Of a stretch of DNA of 64,000 nucleotides, positions 42,694 to 51,663 are shown piece after piece (position 1 is the first letter of the stretch; each line of letters starts with the position of its first letter). This DNA comes from CAYOUV01 sp963790075 (GTDB lineage: Bacteria > Chloroflexota > Anaerolineae > Anaerolineales > Villigracilaceae). The stretch lies in NCBI GenBank assembly GCA_963790075.1, contig CAWBNG010000004.1:310001-374000 (forward strand), written 5' to 3'. The notes beneath the pieces were generated by a model. That model was not told the origin of the DNA. It searched no databases and saw nothing but the letters and a program-made list of their open reading frames with translations. Position numbers and translations under genes: made by a program.

Positions 42694-43425
42694 ATGAAAA
42701 AATCAATCAGGTCAGTTTTCATTGTGCTTGTATTTCTAACGATTTTGCTGAGTGGATGCGCTCCTGCTTCAACACCTGTTCCATCCACATTTACGCCTTC
42801 GCCTATACCGCCCACATTCACACCTGAGCCAACTTCAACCGCTACGCCTTTGCCAAGTGCAACTCCCACCAGTATTCCTACTGATACACCAACTTCTCCA
42901 CCAGATCCAAACCAGCTCTCGATCAGTGATACACAGACGGTAGAGTTCATTGGTAAGAAATTTGAATTGAATTGGAAAGTTACGGATCAACCTATCCGAA
43001 TCTATGTATACTACCCTCCCAATGAAACCCCTTCTGACTGGATCGAGTTGGTTGAGTTTCAAATCTACCCTGTGAATCCAGACGGCAATATACCAATAGA
43101 TTTTGCCGAGAGAATCGGCAAGGGGTATAAACAACAGTATCCGGGTTTCGACTACCTCTTATTAGCCGATAAGCACTCCGACGCAGTTTTATTAGAAATT
43201 CTTTACCCTACTTCCACCCACAAGGAGGAGGGCAAGAAATTCTTAGAGATGGATATATTTAAATTTTATAGTGACCCCAACAGTTCTCAAGTTATTTCCT
43301 TCCTTTATTCAAAGAATATTGACGCTAGCTCATCTCGTTCATCCGATGACGTTATTAGTGAGATGAATAATACAACAACAAAAGTAAATCCGGCTATGGC
43401 AGAATTTCCGCTTTTTAGTCAGTGA
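42694..43425 (+). CDS. Lipoprotein, cassette gene, unknown function
   Basis: A 243-residue secreted lipoprotein. Lipobox LLSGCAP follows a signal peptide that is virtually identical (first 27 residues) to that of the lipoprotein at 46759, although their mature parts differ. A Thr/Pro-rich linker (about 25-75) leads to a mixed alpha/beta domain (YVYYPPNETPSDWIELVEFQ). No family is recognised. It starts 35 bp after attC-like element A and ends 40 bp before element B, so it is one cassette. Confidence 0.75.
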   Translation: MKKSIRSVFIVLVFLTILLSGCAPASTPVPSTFTPSPIPPTFTPEPTSTATPLPSATPTSIPTDTPTSPPDPNQLSISDTQTVEFIGKKFELNWKVTDQPIRIYVYYPPNETPSDWIELVEFQIYPVNPDGNIPIDFAERIGKGYKQQYPGFDYLLLADKHSDAVLLEILYPTSTHKEEGKKFLEMDIFKFYSDPNSSQVISFLYSKNIDASSSRSSDDVISEMNNTTTKVNPAMAEFPLFSQ

Positions 43426-43465
43426 AACAATGGGATATCAAGAAATCGGAAACACACATAGAACT

Positions 43466-43625
43466 GCGCCCAACAAAGCGTCCACCCGACGCTGATGAGC
43501 CCAAGCGCAGGTACCCTTACCCCCTTCGGGGACCTTCGGCAGAGCGCTTACCCTACACCCTACAGGTACAGACGGGTACGATGTCCCTAACGGGATGATA
43601 TCGCGGGCGCAAGCCGTTGGGTGGC
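43466..43625 (+). repeat. attC-like element B
   Basis: 160 bp. The outer arms are GCGCCCAAC and GTTGGGTGGC, pairing as CCCAAC/GTTGGG. The next inner arms GCGTCC and GGGCGC pair with one G-T wobble. The interior keeps the block CTTACCCTACACCCTAC and CCCTAACGGGATGATATCGCGG shared with A and D. The stop of the lipoprotein gene is 40 bp before it. Confidence 0.65.
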
Positions 43626-43647
43626 TTAGTCAATGAGGTCTTAAGGT

Positions 43648-44208
43648 ATGGCTAATTTAGACTTTCAATCAAAACAAGGCGCGACTATTCAAAACAGTAA
43701 ACCCAAAAGAAAACTTTGGCTTTGGGCATGTGTTGGATTTGCGATACTGATTTGCGTAGTTCTTGGGATATTTGCATTTATTGTTTTTTCTCCATCGAGC
43801 GGGTCGTTTCCATTGAATGGGAAAGTCTCGTTTCCCTCCACTGTTAAGAAAGGTGATGATTTCGACTTCACCATTACTGTAACTAATCCGACAACAAATC
43901 CTGTTTTTATTAAACATTTCGCATTGCAAAGTGATTTGAATGCGCCAAGCCTTTTGGATGGTGCCAGAGTTATGAGTGTTGAGCCTAACATGGAATCTGA
44001 GGCTATTGTTGGAAAGGATGTGCAATTTCCATATTTTCGAGAAATCAAGTCGGGTGAGACATTGACCGTGATTTTTCATATGCGAGCGGAAAATACAGGA
44101 ACCTACTACGAAGATGTGGGCGTTTATTCAAGGCATCCTTTCCTCGCTGACCCTGCCTTCATTACTGTCTTCCAATTTGGCCCTGCCGAGATCGTGATTA
44201 CGCCTTAG
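43648..44208 (+). CDS. Single-pass membrane protein with Ig-like external domain
   Basis: A 186-residue protein. A charged N-terminus, one transmembrane helix (residues about 23-47) and a beta-sandwich outside the membrane (KVSFPSTVKKGDDFDFTITVTNPTTNPVFIKHF), resembling conserved CARDB/Ig-like repeats. Family unknown. It begins 22 bp after element B and ends 34 bp before element C, so it too is one gene per cassette. AT-rich compared with the backbone. Confidence 0.72.
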   Translation: MANLDFQSKQGATIQNSKPKRKLWLWACVGFAILICVVLGIFAFIVFSPSSGSFPLNGKVSFPSTVKKGDDFDFTITVTNPTTNPVFIKHFALQSDLNAPSLLDGARVMSVEPNMESEAIVGKDVQFPYFREIKSGETLTVIFHMRAENTGTYYEDVGVYSRHPFLADPAFITVFQFGPAEIVITP

Positions 44209-44242
44209 GAGGAAGTCAAGCAAATGTTTGTTCGTAACAGCA

Positions 44243-44410
44243 ACCCAACACAGTGTTCATGCGGACGGCTGGATTCTCACCGCTAAACTCGCTTTTTTCG
44301 TGACTTTCGGTTTTGTCCGTTTCGTTGGCAAGTCCACGTCCCTCCATTCGCCAATATCCCCTACGGGGATGCTGTCCTTTACAGGATGGTATCGCGAGCC
44401 GTTGGGCGGC
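44243..44410 (+). repeat. attC-like element C
   Basis: 168 bp between ACCCAAC (44243-44249) and GTTGGGCGGC (44401-44410), whose cores are perfect complements (CCCAAC/GTTGGG). It shares with A, B and D the CCTACGGGGAT and TATCGCGAGCC parts near the right arm; the middle differs. Confidence 0.58.
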
Positions 44411-44806
44411 TACTTGAGCCAGTGAGTCGCTAAAATCATTTTTTGCATTCGAAATGTAGTTAGGAGACTGAGCATGCATCAAACCGGATCAAACTCACCT
44501 ATAAAAAAAGAAACTGGAAAGAACAGGAATAGATTAGGATTGATTTTTGGGTTCATAGGTATTTGTATTTTTTTAACGATAGTTTTGTTATTTGTCGGCA
44601 ACAGTGTACTTGACCCACTTCTTCGCTCAGTCTTTGGCTCATACAGAAGTTATTCAGATATTAGTGGTTCATTCGTAGGTGGAAAATATACATCCCCAAC
44701 AGGCGATTTCACTTGCGAGTTTCCAAATCGTAATATAGCGGGTGACACTCTCAAGGATACGTTTGACCAAAACAGCGGGAGAGTAGTTTTTTTTGACGAT
44801 TTCGGC

Positions 44807-46141
44807 GAGGGTGTAAGAAAAAGTGTGTAAATGGGTTATCCTAAAACCCGAAAGGAAACCCAATGAACAAGCAAAAGGATCCTGAAAAGAAAGACATACA
44901 ATCGCATATGCCCAGTGCCGAAGAAGTGGCGCAAGAATTAGGGAAAGCCACTTCAATTGATGATTTCTATGGCAAAGACGGCATCTTTGCAAAGCTGTTC
45001 TCAAAAACAATCGAGGATATGCTGGAAGCAGAACTGACTTCAGAACTGGGCTATGAGCGCTATGAGACCGAGGGGCACAATTCTGGGAATAACCGTAACG
45101 GGCATTACACCCGCAAAATGCGTACGTCTGGCGGCGATGCAGAAATCAAAGTGCCTCGAGATCGAAACGGTGAATTCCAATCAGCGCTGTTGAAAAAGAA
45201 CAGCAACGAGATCGAACGGAAGGTCATCGCCATGTATGCGAAGGGGATGTCCACACGAGACATCCAGGATCTGCTGACCGAGCTGTACGGTATCGATGTT
45301 TCGCCAGAAACGATCAGCGCCATTACGGATAAGGTCTGGCCGCTGGTGGAGGGCTGGCAAAACCGTCCCCTGGCAGAGATCTATGCGATCCTGTATCTGG
45401 ACGCCATCCATATCAAGCTCAAAAAGGATGGCAAGATCGCCAATATTGCGGTCTATAACGTGATAGGCGTTGATCTGGACGGCCACAGAGAACCATTGGG
45501 CCATTGGATTGGAGACGGCGGCGAAGGAGCCAACTTTTGGCTCTCGGTTGTCACCGACCTGCAAACCCGTGGGGTACAGGATATATTCATTGCATCCATT
45601 GACGGATTGACGGGTTTCAAGGATGCCATTCAGTCTGTTTTCCCGGAGACAAAAGTACAACGCTGTGTGATCCATCAAATCCGTTACAGCCTGAAGTATG
45701 TGGTTTGGAAAGATCGCAAGGCATTTGTCGCCGACCTGAAAACCGTTTATCAGGCAGCAACTCGAGAAGAAGCTGAAGCCAATCTGCAAAAACTGGAGCA
45801 AACCTGGAAGAACAAGTACGCTGCCGCGGTACGTTCCTGGCAAAACAACTGGGATGATTTGGCCACCTTCTTTGAGTTTCCAAGGGAAATCCGCCGCCTG
45901 ATCTATACCACCAATACGGTGGAAGGTTATCATCGCCAATTGAGAAAAGTGACCAAGAACAAAGGCTCTTTCCCAACCGAGCAAGCTGTGAGAAAATTGC
46001 TTTATCTGGCCACGATGGACATTACCAGGAAATGGACGGCTCCCATTCAAAACTGGCCGTTGATCCTCAATCAGTTAGCCATTCGCTTTGAAGATCGCTG
46101 GCCTGTATAATGCCCATTTACACAAGATTTCTGACACTCCC
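44807..46141 (+). mobile_element. IS256-family insertion sequence, copy 1 (1,335 bp)
   Basis: Bounded by 29-bp imperfect inverted repeats (44807-44835 and 46113-46141) that share TGTGTAAATGGG at the inner end and GTGT near the outer end. An 8-bp target duplication flanks it (44799-44806 and 46142-46149) with one base changed. It encodes one transposase. A second copy is at 51664-52998 with the same length and orientation. Confidence 0.93.
44863..46110 (+). CDS. IS256-family transposase, copy 1
   Basis: A 415-residue Mutator-like DDE transposase that cuts and joins the element ends. The catalytic acids fit D in LYLDAIHIK (about 180), D in ASIDGLTGFKDA (about 247) and E in TNTVEGYHRQL (about 353). 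The C/H-containing region RCVIHQIR lies between the second D and E. Intact. The start is 56 bp inside the left end, after CCGAAAGGAAACCC. Confidence 0.96.
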   Translation: MNKQKDPEKKDIQSHMPSAEEVAQELGKATSIDDFYGKDGIFAKLFSKTIEDMLEAELTSELGYERYETEGHNSGNNRNGHYTRKMRTSGGDAEIKVPRDRNGEFQSALLKKNSNEIERKVIAMYAKGMSTRDIQDLLTELYGIDVSPETISAITDKVWPLVEGWQNRPLAEIYAILYLDAIHIKLKKDGKIANIAVYNVIGVDLDGHREPLGHWIGDGGEGANFWLSVVTDLQTRGVQDIFIASIDGLTGFKDAIQSVFPETKVQRCVIHQIRYSLKYVVWKDRKAFVADLKTVYQAATREEAEANLQKLEQTWKNKYAAAVRSWQNNWDDLATFFEFPREIRRLIYTTNTVEGYHRQLRKVTKNKGSFPTEQAVRKLLYLATMDITRKWTAPIQNWPLILNQLAIRFEDRWPV

Positions 46142-46580
46142 ATTTTGGCACCTTACTTAGCGTTGACTACATTGACAATGGTCAGCTTTCTGTATTTGGA
46201 GACCCAGATGAGGAAAAATCATATCTGGAAGAAGCCCTCGCTTCTCTGATGCAAAGCATGTTCGTTCCCGCATCACCTACCAGTAGTATTTCATACAAAG
46301 AGTTCTTGAACAATAAAAACCAAGTGATTCTCTATGCAGTTATCAATTTCCCAAAGGGTTCTACTTTGGCTGATAGCAAAACAGGCGAAAAACTTGATGC
46401 ACTGAGAAGGAGTTTTCATCTTCAACAAAGGCAAGTACCTTTATATGTTGAATTCTCAATCGGGAGTTTTTGATCCCAACAATTCGAGTAGCATTGAAAA
46501 TCTAAAAAAAGATCTAGAGGAATTTTATAACACTTGTGAATTTAAATAATATAGGTTGAGCATCGCTTTTCAAATACAAC

Positions 46581-46723
46581 CGCCCGACAAAGCGCGCACC
46601 CATCACTGCTTCGCAGTGCGCCCTTTCTGCTACGCTTCAGGGATACTTACCCTACACCCTGCAAGTACAGGCGGGTACGATGTCTCTAACTGGATGATAT
46701 CGCGGACGCAAACCGTTAGGAGC
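46581..46723 (+). repeat. attC-like element D
   Basis: 143 bp, from CGCCCGAC to GTTAGGAGC. Its interior is nearly identical to element A over about 120 bp, and the identity continues through the leader into the signal peptide of the next gene. The left arm is CGAC rather than CAAC, a weaker match to the RYYYAAC rule. Confidence 0.57.
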
Positions 46724-46758
46724 AATCCTGCGCGATCAAATCAAAGGGAGATAATGTC

Positions 46759-47409
46759 ATGAAAAAATCAATCAGGTCAGTTTTCATTGTGCTTGTATTT
46801 CTAACGATTTTGCTGAGTGGATGCGCTCCTGCTCCCACACCTATTCCGCCCACATTTACACCTGAACCGACTTCGACGGCAACTCAATCACAAATCATAA
46901 TTTTTGAAGCGCCGGGAAACCTTAAATCCACGCAGGACATTGGTTGCGTGCCAATTTCTGACTTGAAAAACACCTTTACCCCTCCGGATCTTTATAACGG
47001 TTTTGTGGAGTGTATAAATCAGGATAACTACTCTTCCGCGGTTTTCTTTTTTGCGTTGGCGGGAACGTACGCCTATTATGACAACTTCCGCGTAGCCGAT
47101 ATCACTGCACATGATGCCAAATCCGTTCTAATCCAGCAAACCCTTGTCTCTCTTGATAGCATACACAAAAACGCTTTCGAGCAAGAATTACAAAATACTA
47201 TCGGGAATAGCGACAAACTTCTAGAGATTTGTAATGAGATATCACGCATAGGAGCTCTGCAATATTACCCTCGCTATATGATCCAACATGGAATGAATGC
47301 CTTTACTGACGGTAATTCTGGAGACGGACTGGTGAAGAATTTCGATTCAGATACGGCATGGAAAACAAGCTTGGATAGCTATCTGCACTGCCCAAATCCT
47401 ACGCCTTGA
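46759..47409 (+). CDS. Lipoprotein, cassette gene sharing its leader with the gene at 42694
   Basis: A 216-residue lipoprotein with lipobox LLSGCAP. The first 27 residues and the upstream 35 bp match those of the gene at 42694, and PPTFTPEPTSTAT of the linker is shared too. The mature domain is different: SQIIIFEAPGNLKSTQDIG, four cysteines and a helical end. No family is recognised. It sits between element D (35 bp upstream) and the partial element E. Confidence 0.75.
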   Translation: MKKSIRSVFIVLVFLTILLSGCAPAPTPIPPTFTPEPTSTATQSQIIIFEAPGNLKSTQDIGCVPISDLKNTFTPPDLYNGFVECINQDNYSSAVFFFALAGTYAYYDNFRVADITAHDAKSVLIQQTLVSLDSIHKNAFEQELQNTIGNSDKLLEICNEISRIGALQYYPRYMIQHGMNAFTDGNSGDGLVKNFDSDTAWKTSLDSYLHCPNPTP

Positions 47410-47439
47410 AATTATTGGTGATAGTTAAGCTTAAAACCT

Positions 47440-47480
47440 GCCCATCACAGCGTGCACCCTATCACTGCTTCGCAGTGCGG
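47440..47480 (+). repeat. attC-like element E, left part only
   Basis: Starts GCCCATCACAGCGTGCACCC and keeps the ATCACTGC/GCAGTGCG hairpin found in A and D; no right arm follows. Position, 30 bp after a cassette stop, is the same as in the other elements. Probably truncated by rearrangement. Confidence 0.4.
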
Positions 47481-47623
47481 GGCGAGCGGCTGGACGCTGG
47501 GAATTCTGCGGCATTTTCAAGCATTTTTCCCTGGACTGTCCTTCCGCCGTCCGTGCCGCGAGCACGTCGGTGCGAAACGGCAGGACAGGCTATCAGAATT
47601 AACCGAACTTTCCCCGCCTGGTA

Positions 47624-47652
47624 TTGCAAATGATTTAAAAATTCTGTATACT
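47624..47652 (+). promoter_or_regulatory. Conserved promoter, copy 2
   Basis: TTGCAA (47624-47629) and TATACT (47647-47652) at 17 bp with the same flanks as the copies at 41605 and 53741 (TTTCC..CT.GTATTG to TCTGTATACTG). It points into the decayed lipoprotein gene. Confidence 0.6.
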
Positions 47653-47804
47653 GAGTGATCGTTCGTCATTCGGCGAGCCAGGGAGGACTTTATGTGGGGT
47701 CTGTTTCTCACCCAGCGTACCAAAATGCTCAAGGGACTCGCATTCGCAGGGCTCACCAGCAGGGTAGGCAATGAGACCAGATATCACCCGATGTCGGAGG
47801 TGAA

Positions 47805-48508
47805 ATGAATTACTCACGACGACTTCAGCAGATTTTGATCGCAGCTTTACCCGTTGCTATCGTTATAGCTCAACTGGCATGTGTTAGTAGCGTGCCACAT
47901 CCACCTCTGCGCCGCCCGGGATGCCTATAAGCTTGCGGACTCACCCCCTTTACAATCAGATATGGAGCAAATCGATGCTGCCTCGAAACAATCCATGCAG
48001 GACAGTTTGGTCTACAAAGAGACCTCGAGATGCAATTGACGCTCCATGCCATCCAGCTTCTCCCGAGCCCATCCTTTCCCTGAGGGTTTGGACGGACGCA
48101 TTACCGAACGCCGGCGTCACCACTGCATCGATGCGTATCACACCCAGAATGAAGGCCGAATTAGTTGCAGCCGACCCGGATGCTTTTGTCATTAAGGCGC
48201 TACATGACAAGCCAGAACAGCTTTTATTTCGATAGAATTAACAGAATGGCGCTGGAATGTCACATCGAAGAAGAGTGGGAGAAAAATTAACGCTGGCTGT
48301 ATATCGGCCAGTTAACTTTGATGTTGAGGAACAATGGCGGCTCATTTCTTACGAAAGGACTATCGAAGTTCAAGTAATCTTGTGGCAAATACTTGAGAGA
48401 GTAAATTGGGAATGGTTGCTTGGGATCGTCTTTACTAGTCTGTTGATCTCTGCCATATGGCGCTGCGTAGATAAACGAAAGAAGAAGAGAGCAAAGCGAA
48501 AGGCATAA
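47805..48508 (+). pseudogene. Decayed lipoprotein gene with several frameshifts
   Basis: Pieces in different frames add up to one protein. A signal peptide with lipobox (MNYSRRLQQIL..IAQLACVSS) from 47805 stops at 47930. KLADSPPLQSDMEQIDAASKQ follows in another frame to 48039, then MRITPRMKAELVAADPDAF to 48235, then SIELTEWRWNVTSKKSGRK. Last comes LTLAVYRPVNFDVEEQWRLIS with a membrane helix (NWEWLLGIVFTSLLISAIW) and a basic tail ending at 48508. The C-terminal 83 residues are an open frame from 48257. Function unknown. A GGAGG precedes the first ATG. Confidence 0.7.
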
Positions 48509-48561
48509 TAATACCCGATGCATCAACTCAAGCCGGGCGACAGCTTCCGTTGATGGACAAC

Positions 48562-48568
48562 GTTGGGC
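48562..48568 (+). repeat. Lone attC-like core site F
   Basis: GTTGGGC followed by CGCTTAA, the form of the right-hand core in the array; no left arm is seen nearby. Confidence 0.3.
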
Positions 48569-49010
48569 CGCTTAATTTAGACTGTGTGAACGCATATGAG
48601 AACCGCGTATGACACGAAGCAGATAAAGTAAATCGAGCACTTCTGAGGAAAAGGGTATCGACTTCATCAACACTCTTATCGCTGAAGCAGCGATTACTGC
48701 TTTACTCTTCGTCGGTATGACTTCATTAGTGCCTACGATTTCTTATTCAACGATCTAGAATCCAAAATACACCCAGGACAGTCATTGGACCTATTTATTC
48801 CCTATGGCCCGTCACGACTTAGATAGGCAACTTCGCATTTCAAGCCTCGAATGGATTGTAGCTATTCTTCTCCATCGTTATCAGTGAAGAAACCCACTAA
48901 GATGAAGAAGATTATGGTCTTGATCAACGTCGCATAGTTCTTTGAGCTATAGCATATTTATCGATACGCTTAATAAGTTTTAAGATGGCCTTCTCTTAGC
49001 ACTAATAATT

Positions 49011-49080
49011 GCCCAACGCCAGCACTCACGGACGTACGGCTCTACGCTTGCCCGATGATCTGCACCCTAAATACGTAGCT
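49011..49080 (+). repeat. attC-like element G, left part
   Basis: Begins GCCCAACGCCAGCACTCACGG and continues with a CGTACGG-rich segment; the right arm is missing. Same opening as elements A to C. Confidence 0.35.
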
Positions 49081-49844
49081 TCTTGCTCTCGCGATTTCCT
49101 CTTACCTGTTGATGAACCAAACCGTCATCACTCAATGTGACTGATTATGAATATGCTCTCCAGGCTCAACGACCCCGGCAACTCTTTTCCAAAATGGATC
49201 GCATTATTTTGTGGAATTACTCTCCACGCTCTTTTCAGAAGAAAAGACACTTAAGAAACATTTTTGTGATTGGCAACTATTTTGTATTCCATTTTGAAGC
49301 TTAGAGGATGGGATCTGAAAAAAACAAAAACGAGTATTTCGTCAGCTTGCGGGGAGCATACATACAAGCCACAAACCTACTCAACCGGAAACCAACTTAT
49401 CCTATAGATTCTACTGGCAGCCATCTTCACGCGCGGTGTCACAGTGATGGACTACAACGGTGCGGACGCACTGTGACCGAATGCCACGTCGAGACCTACG
49501 ACTATGGGGTGTGAGACAATGCCTATCCAAGCGCCGCGTGCGAGATCCAAATGACGGTAAGGACGCATCGTCTGCACCTGGGAGCGGCACCCAGACTGTG
49601 GTTGCACGCAGTGGGAATTGTCGATTTGAAAAAGGGTTGAATAATTTACGAAAATCACAAAAATTTTTTAGCAGCACAAATTTATATGGATAGGCAAGTA
49701 TTTCTAAATATATATGATGTATAGTATTTACAAAGATCGTTGTCCAATGTGTTGAGAAAAGACTAACCATTTTATACTGGCAAGAATAATTATGGCGTAT
49801 CTAAATTTACAACTTAATTTCTTTTTATAAACTAGGAGGAAAAT

Positions 49845-50214
49845 ATGTTTTTAAGCTGTGAAGAGAAAGAAATACAAAAAAAACGCAAAGATCAAATAAA
49901 TAAATTAACTGAAGAATATAATAGACTCGGTGCTTAATACCAGAATGAAGTAGAACAATATACCAGAAGCAAATCGCAAAAATGGGAGTATTCTCAAATC
50001 AGTACAAAAGACAATAATTTTTGGGAAAGAATTAAAGAACTAGGTAGATTTGGGTGGGAGATGGTTGGAATTACAACCTTTTCTGAAGGAGCTACCATCG
50101 GAGGTGCGGGAAATTACACAATACATACTATATATGTATAAAAAGAGACCTGTGCCAAAGTCTACTGACGAGTTGACGGAAAAATATAAAGATAATGCAA
50201 GGATTTTTCTGTAA
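49845..50214 (+). pseudogene. DUF4177-like small protein, interrupted
   Basis: From the ATG at 49845 (AGGAGG 6 nt upstream) the frame gives a charged helix, a TAA at 49935-49937, then WEYSQISTKDNNFWERIKEL and GRFGWEMVGITTF, the hallmark of DUF4177-type proteins. The frame ends at 50139, but HTIYV continues as YKKRPVPKSTDELTEKYKDNA in the next frame to 50214. The last codons coincide with the end of the adjacent insertion sequence, which may have cut it short. Very AT-rich. Confidence 0.65.
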
Positions 50215-51478
50215 ATTCGGTCAAGAGCATCCTCAAAAAGATCAATCAGAACCTTAAAAACTTAGATACTTCCTTCCAATCAACCACTCCTCGCTGATCT
50301 CGTTCAGTACCGCTGAAACCAATCGCAAACACGAAGCCTGATTAGGAAAGATCGAGACCACGCGTGCCCTGCGGCGGACTTCGCGATGCAAGCGCTCCAC
50401 GCCATTGGTGGTGCGAATGAGCCGCCGGTGAGCAGTTGGGAAGGAGAAGACCGTCAATCCTTCCGGGAGATTGTCAGCCATCCAGGTCGCCAGTCGGGAA
50501 GCGCTCTTCTGGTATTTCTCCACAGCTTTGGCCAGATAGACCTCTGCAGTGGCGCGGTCCGGAGCGTTGAATATTGTGCGGATGTCTTCGGCGACTTCGG
50601 CTTGCATCTGCTTACGAGGCACATAGGCTTGCGCATTTTGTTGCAGATGAAACTGACACCTCTGCCAGGGGATGCTCCCGAAAACGGCCTGGCGAGCCGC
50701 CTTGAGGCCTGCATGGTCGTCGCTGGTGATCAGCTGCATGCCACCCAGACTGCGAGCCTTCAGACTTTCCAGGAAGGCTCTCCAGTGTACTTCGTGCTCG
50801 CTCAAGGACACTGAAACGCCCAGGATCTCGCGTTTCCCGTCCCAGTTGATGCCCACAGCCGATAACACGGCCAGATCGCGCACCTGTCCATCTTCTCGGA
50901 CCCGCTCGTAGTAGGCATCCAGGTATAGATAGGGGTACTCTCCAAGCGGCCGGTTGCGCCATTTCTCCAGTTCATCGTCGAGCAGCTTCGCCGCTTGGCT
51001 GACCTGAGTGGAGGAGACACTCACACCACACAGCTGCTCGGTAATGGCTTTCACCTTGCGGGTGGAGACGCCTTGCACGTACATCTCGGCCAGCGCCAGG
51101 GTCAGCGCCCGCTCACTACGCAGCCCTTTCTCCAGCGCTTCTGGGTAGAAGCCGCCCTCGCGCACTTGCGGGATCGAGAAGGTGATGTCACCCACCCTGG
51201 TGTGGACCGTCTTCGGCTTGTACCCATTGGCATGCCCTTGGCGTTCCTCGGTATGTTGGTAAGGTGCTGCTTTCAAGTGCTGCTGTCGCTCTGCTTGCAT
51301 CGCCGCATTGATGATCACCTGAATCAGCTCCGGCAGAATGTCAAAGCCTTGCTTGCTGACTTGTTCCAGAAGTTCGGCGGGTAGGGTAAAATCCTCTCGG
51401 TAGGTCATGTGCTTCTCCTTTTTGGTGTGGTAACCGTGAGGATAACACCTGACCTACTTTTTTGTAATTACAGAAAAA
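50204..51478 (-). mobile_element. Second, distinct IS256-family element
   Basis: Imperfect terminal inverted repeats start with TTTTTCTGTAA on both ends (50204-50214, and the complement at 51468-51478) and share GGTCA and ATCCTCA further in. They enclose one transposase gene on the minus strand. I could not find a clean target duplication, so the exact ends are approximate to within a few bases. Confidence 0.75.
50254..51408 (-). CDS. IS256-family transposase (different from copies 1 and 2)
   Basis: A 384-residue Mutator-type transposase, intact. Catalytic acids fit LYLDAYYERV, TSDDHAGLKAAR and TTNGVERLHREVRRR. The WQRCQFHLQQNAQAYV block has the conserved C and H of the family. It is clearly another lineage than the transposase at 44863. 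The start ATG follows AGGAGAAGCAC. Confidence 0.95.
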   Translation of the reverse strand: MTYREDFTLPAELLEQVSKQGFDILPELIQVIINAAMQAERQQHLKAAPYQHTEERQGHANGYKPKTVHTRVGDITFSIPQVREGGFYPEALEKGLRSERALTLALAEMYVQGVSTRKVKAITEQLCGVSVSSTQVSQAAKLLDDELEKWRNRPLGEYPYLYLDAYYERVREDGQVRDLAVLSAVGINWDGKREILGVSVSLSEHEVHWRAFLESLKARSLGGMQLITSDDHAGLKAARQAVFGSIPWQRCQFHLQQNAQAYVPRKQMQAEVAEDIRTIFNAPDRATAEVYLAKAVEKYQKSASRLATWMADNLPEGLTVFSFPTAHRRLIRTTNGVERLHREVRRRARVVSIFPNQASCLRLVSAVLNEISEEWLIGRKYLSF

Positions 51479-51663
51479 AGTTTACACTACTAATATAAAA
51501 CTTTAATGAATCTGTTAAAATAAATAGATAAATTAAAGTCTAAATAGATTGCGATATAATCTCAAGAGTGAAAGAATTTAAGGGGACGAATATGAAATAT
51601 CAAGCAGCAAAGAGTCAAATCAAAACACCAAGTGAGGTGAGTATTTTCGCCGTCTTACAATTA
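51479..51663 (+). other. Promoter and first codons of a gene cut by IS256 copy 2
   Basis: AT-rich sequence with a TATAAT (about 51553-51558), AAGGGGA before an ATG at 51593, and 24 codons (MKYQAAKSQIKTPSEVSIFA) that run into the left end of the insertion sequence. The sequence to the right of the element does not continue it in frame. The 3' part is missing. Confidence 0.5.

Larger units (their letters stand above)
44474..46549 (+). pseudogene. Cassette membrane protein split by an IS256 insertion
   Basis: The 5' part (44474-44806, 111 codons) encodes a membrane helix (residues about 20-42) and an external domain ending FFDDFG; the 3' part resumes at 46150 with TLLSVDYIDNGQLSVFGDPD. ATTTCGGC before the element and ATTTTGGC after it are the duplicated target, so the original protein read FFDDFG-TLLSVDYIDN. 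A second frame break near 46411-46417 separates the last part (FNKGKYLYMLNSQSG, ending at the TAA 46547-46549). Rebuilt length is about 243 residues; function unknown. Confidence 0.85.
48509..49844. other. Gene-free stretch with array debris
   Basis: About 1.3 kb without a credible gene. It contains a 22-nt exact copy of part of the PCu(A)C gene (48527-48548), a lone GTTGGGC core (48562-48568) and a left attC-like arm GCCCAAC (49011-49017). A hydrophobic 30-codon frame near 48670-48760 and a 68-codon frame at 49308 show no signals or family features. It looks like remains of lost cassettes. Confidence 0.55.

Noticed and set aside
45181..46050. 289-codon minus-strand frame, repeated in the second IS copy
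   Set aside because: Antisense to the transposase, present in both copies only because the element is repeated; no start signals.
42514..47480. CRISPR array
   Set aside because: The repeats are 120-170 bp, vary in sequence and are separated by whole genes, so they lack the short exact repeats and even spacers of CRISPR.
49308..49514. 68-codon frame in the gene-free stretch
   Set aside because: No signal, no family features, neighbouring sequence is clearly decayed.
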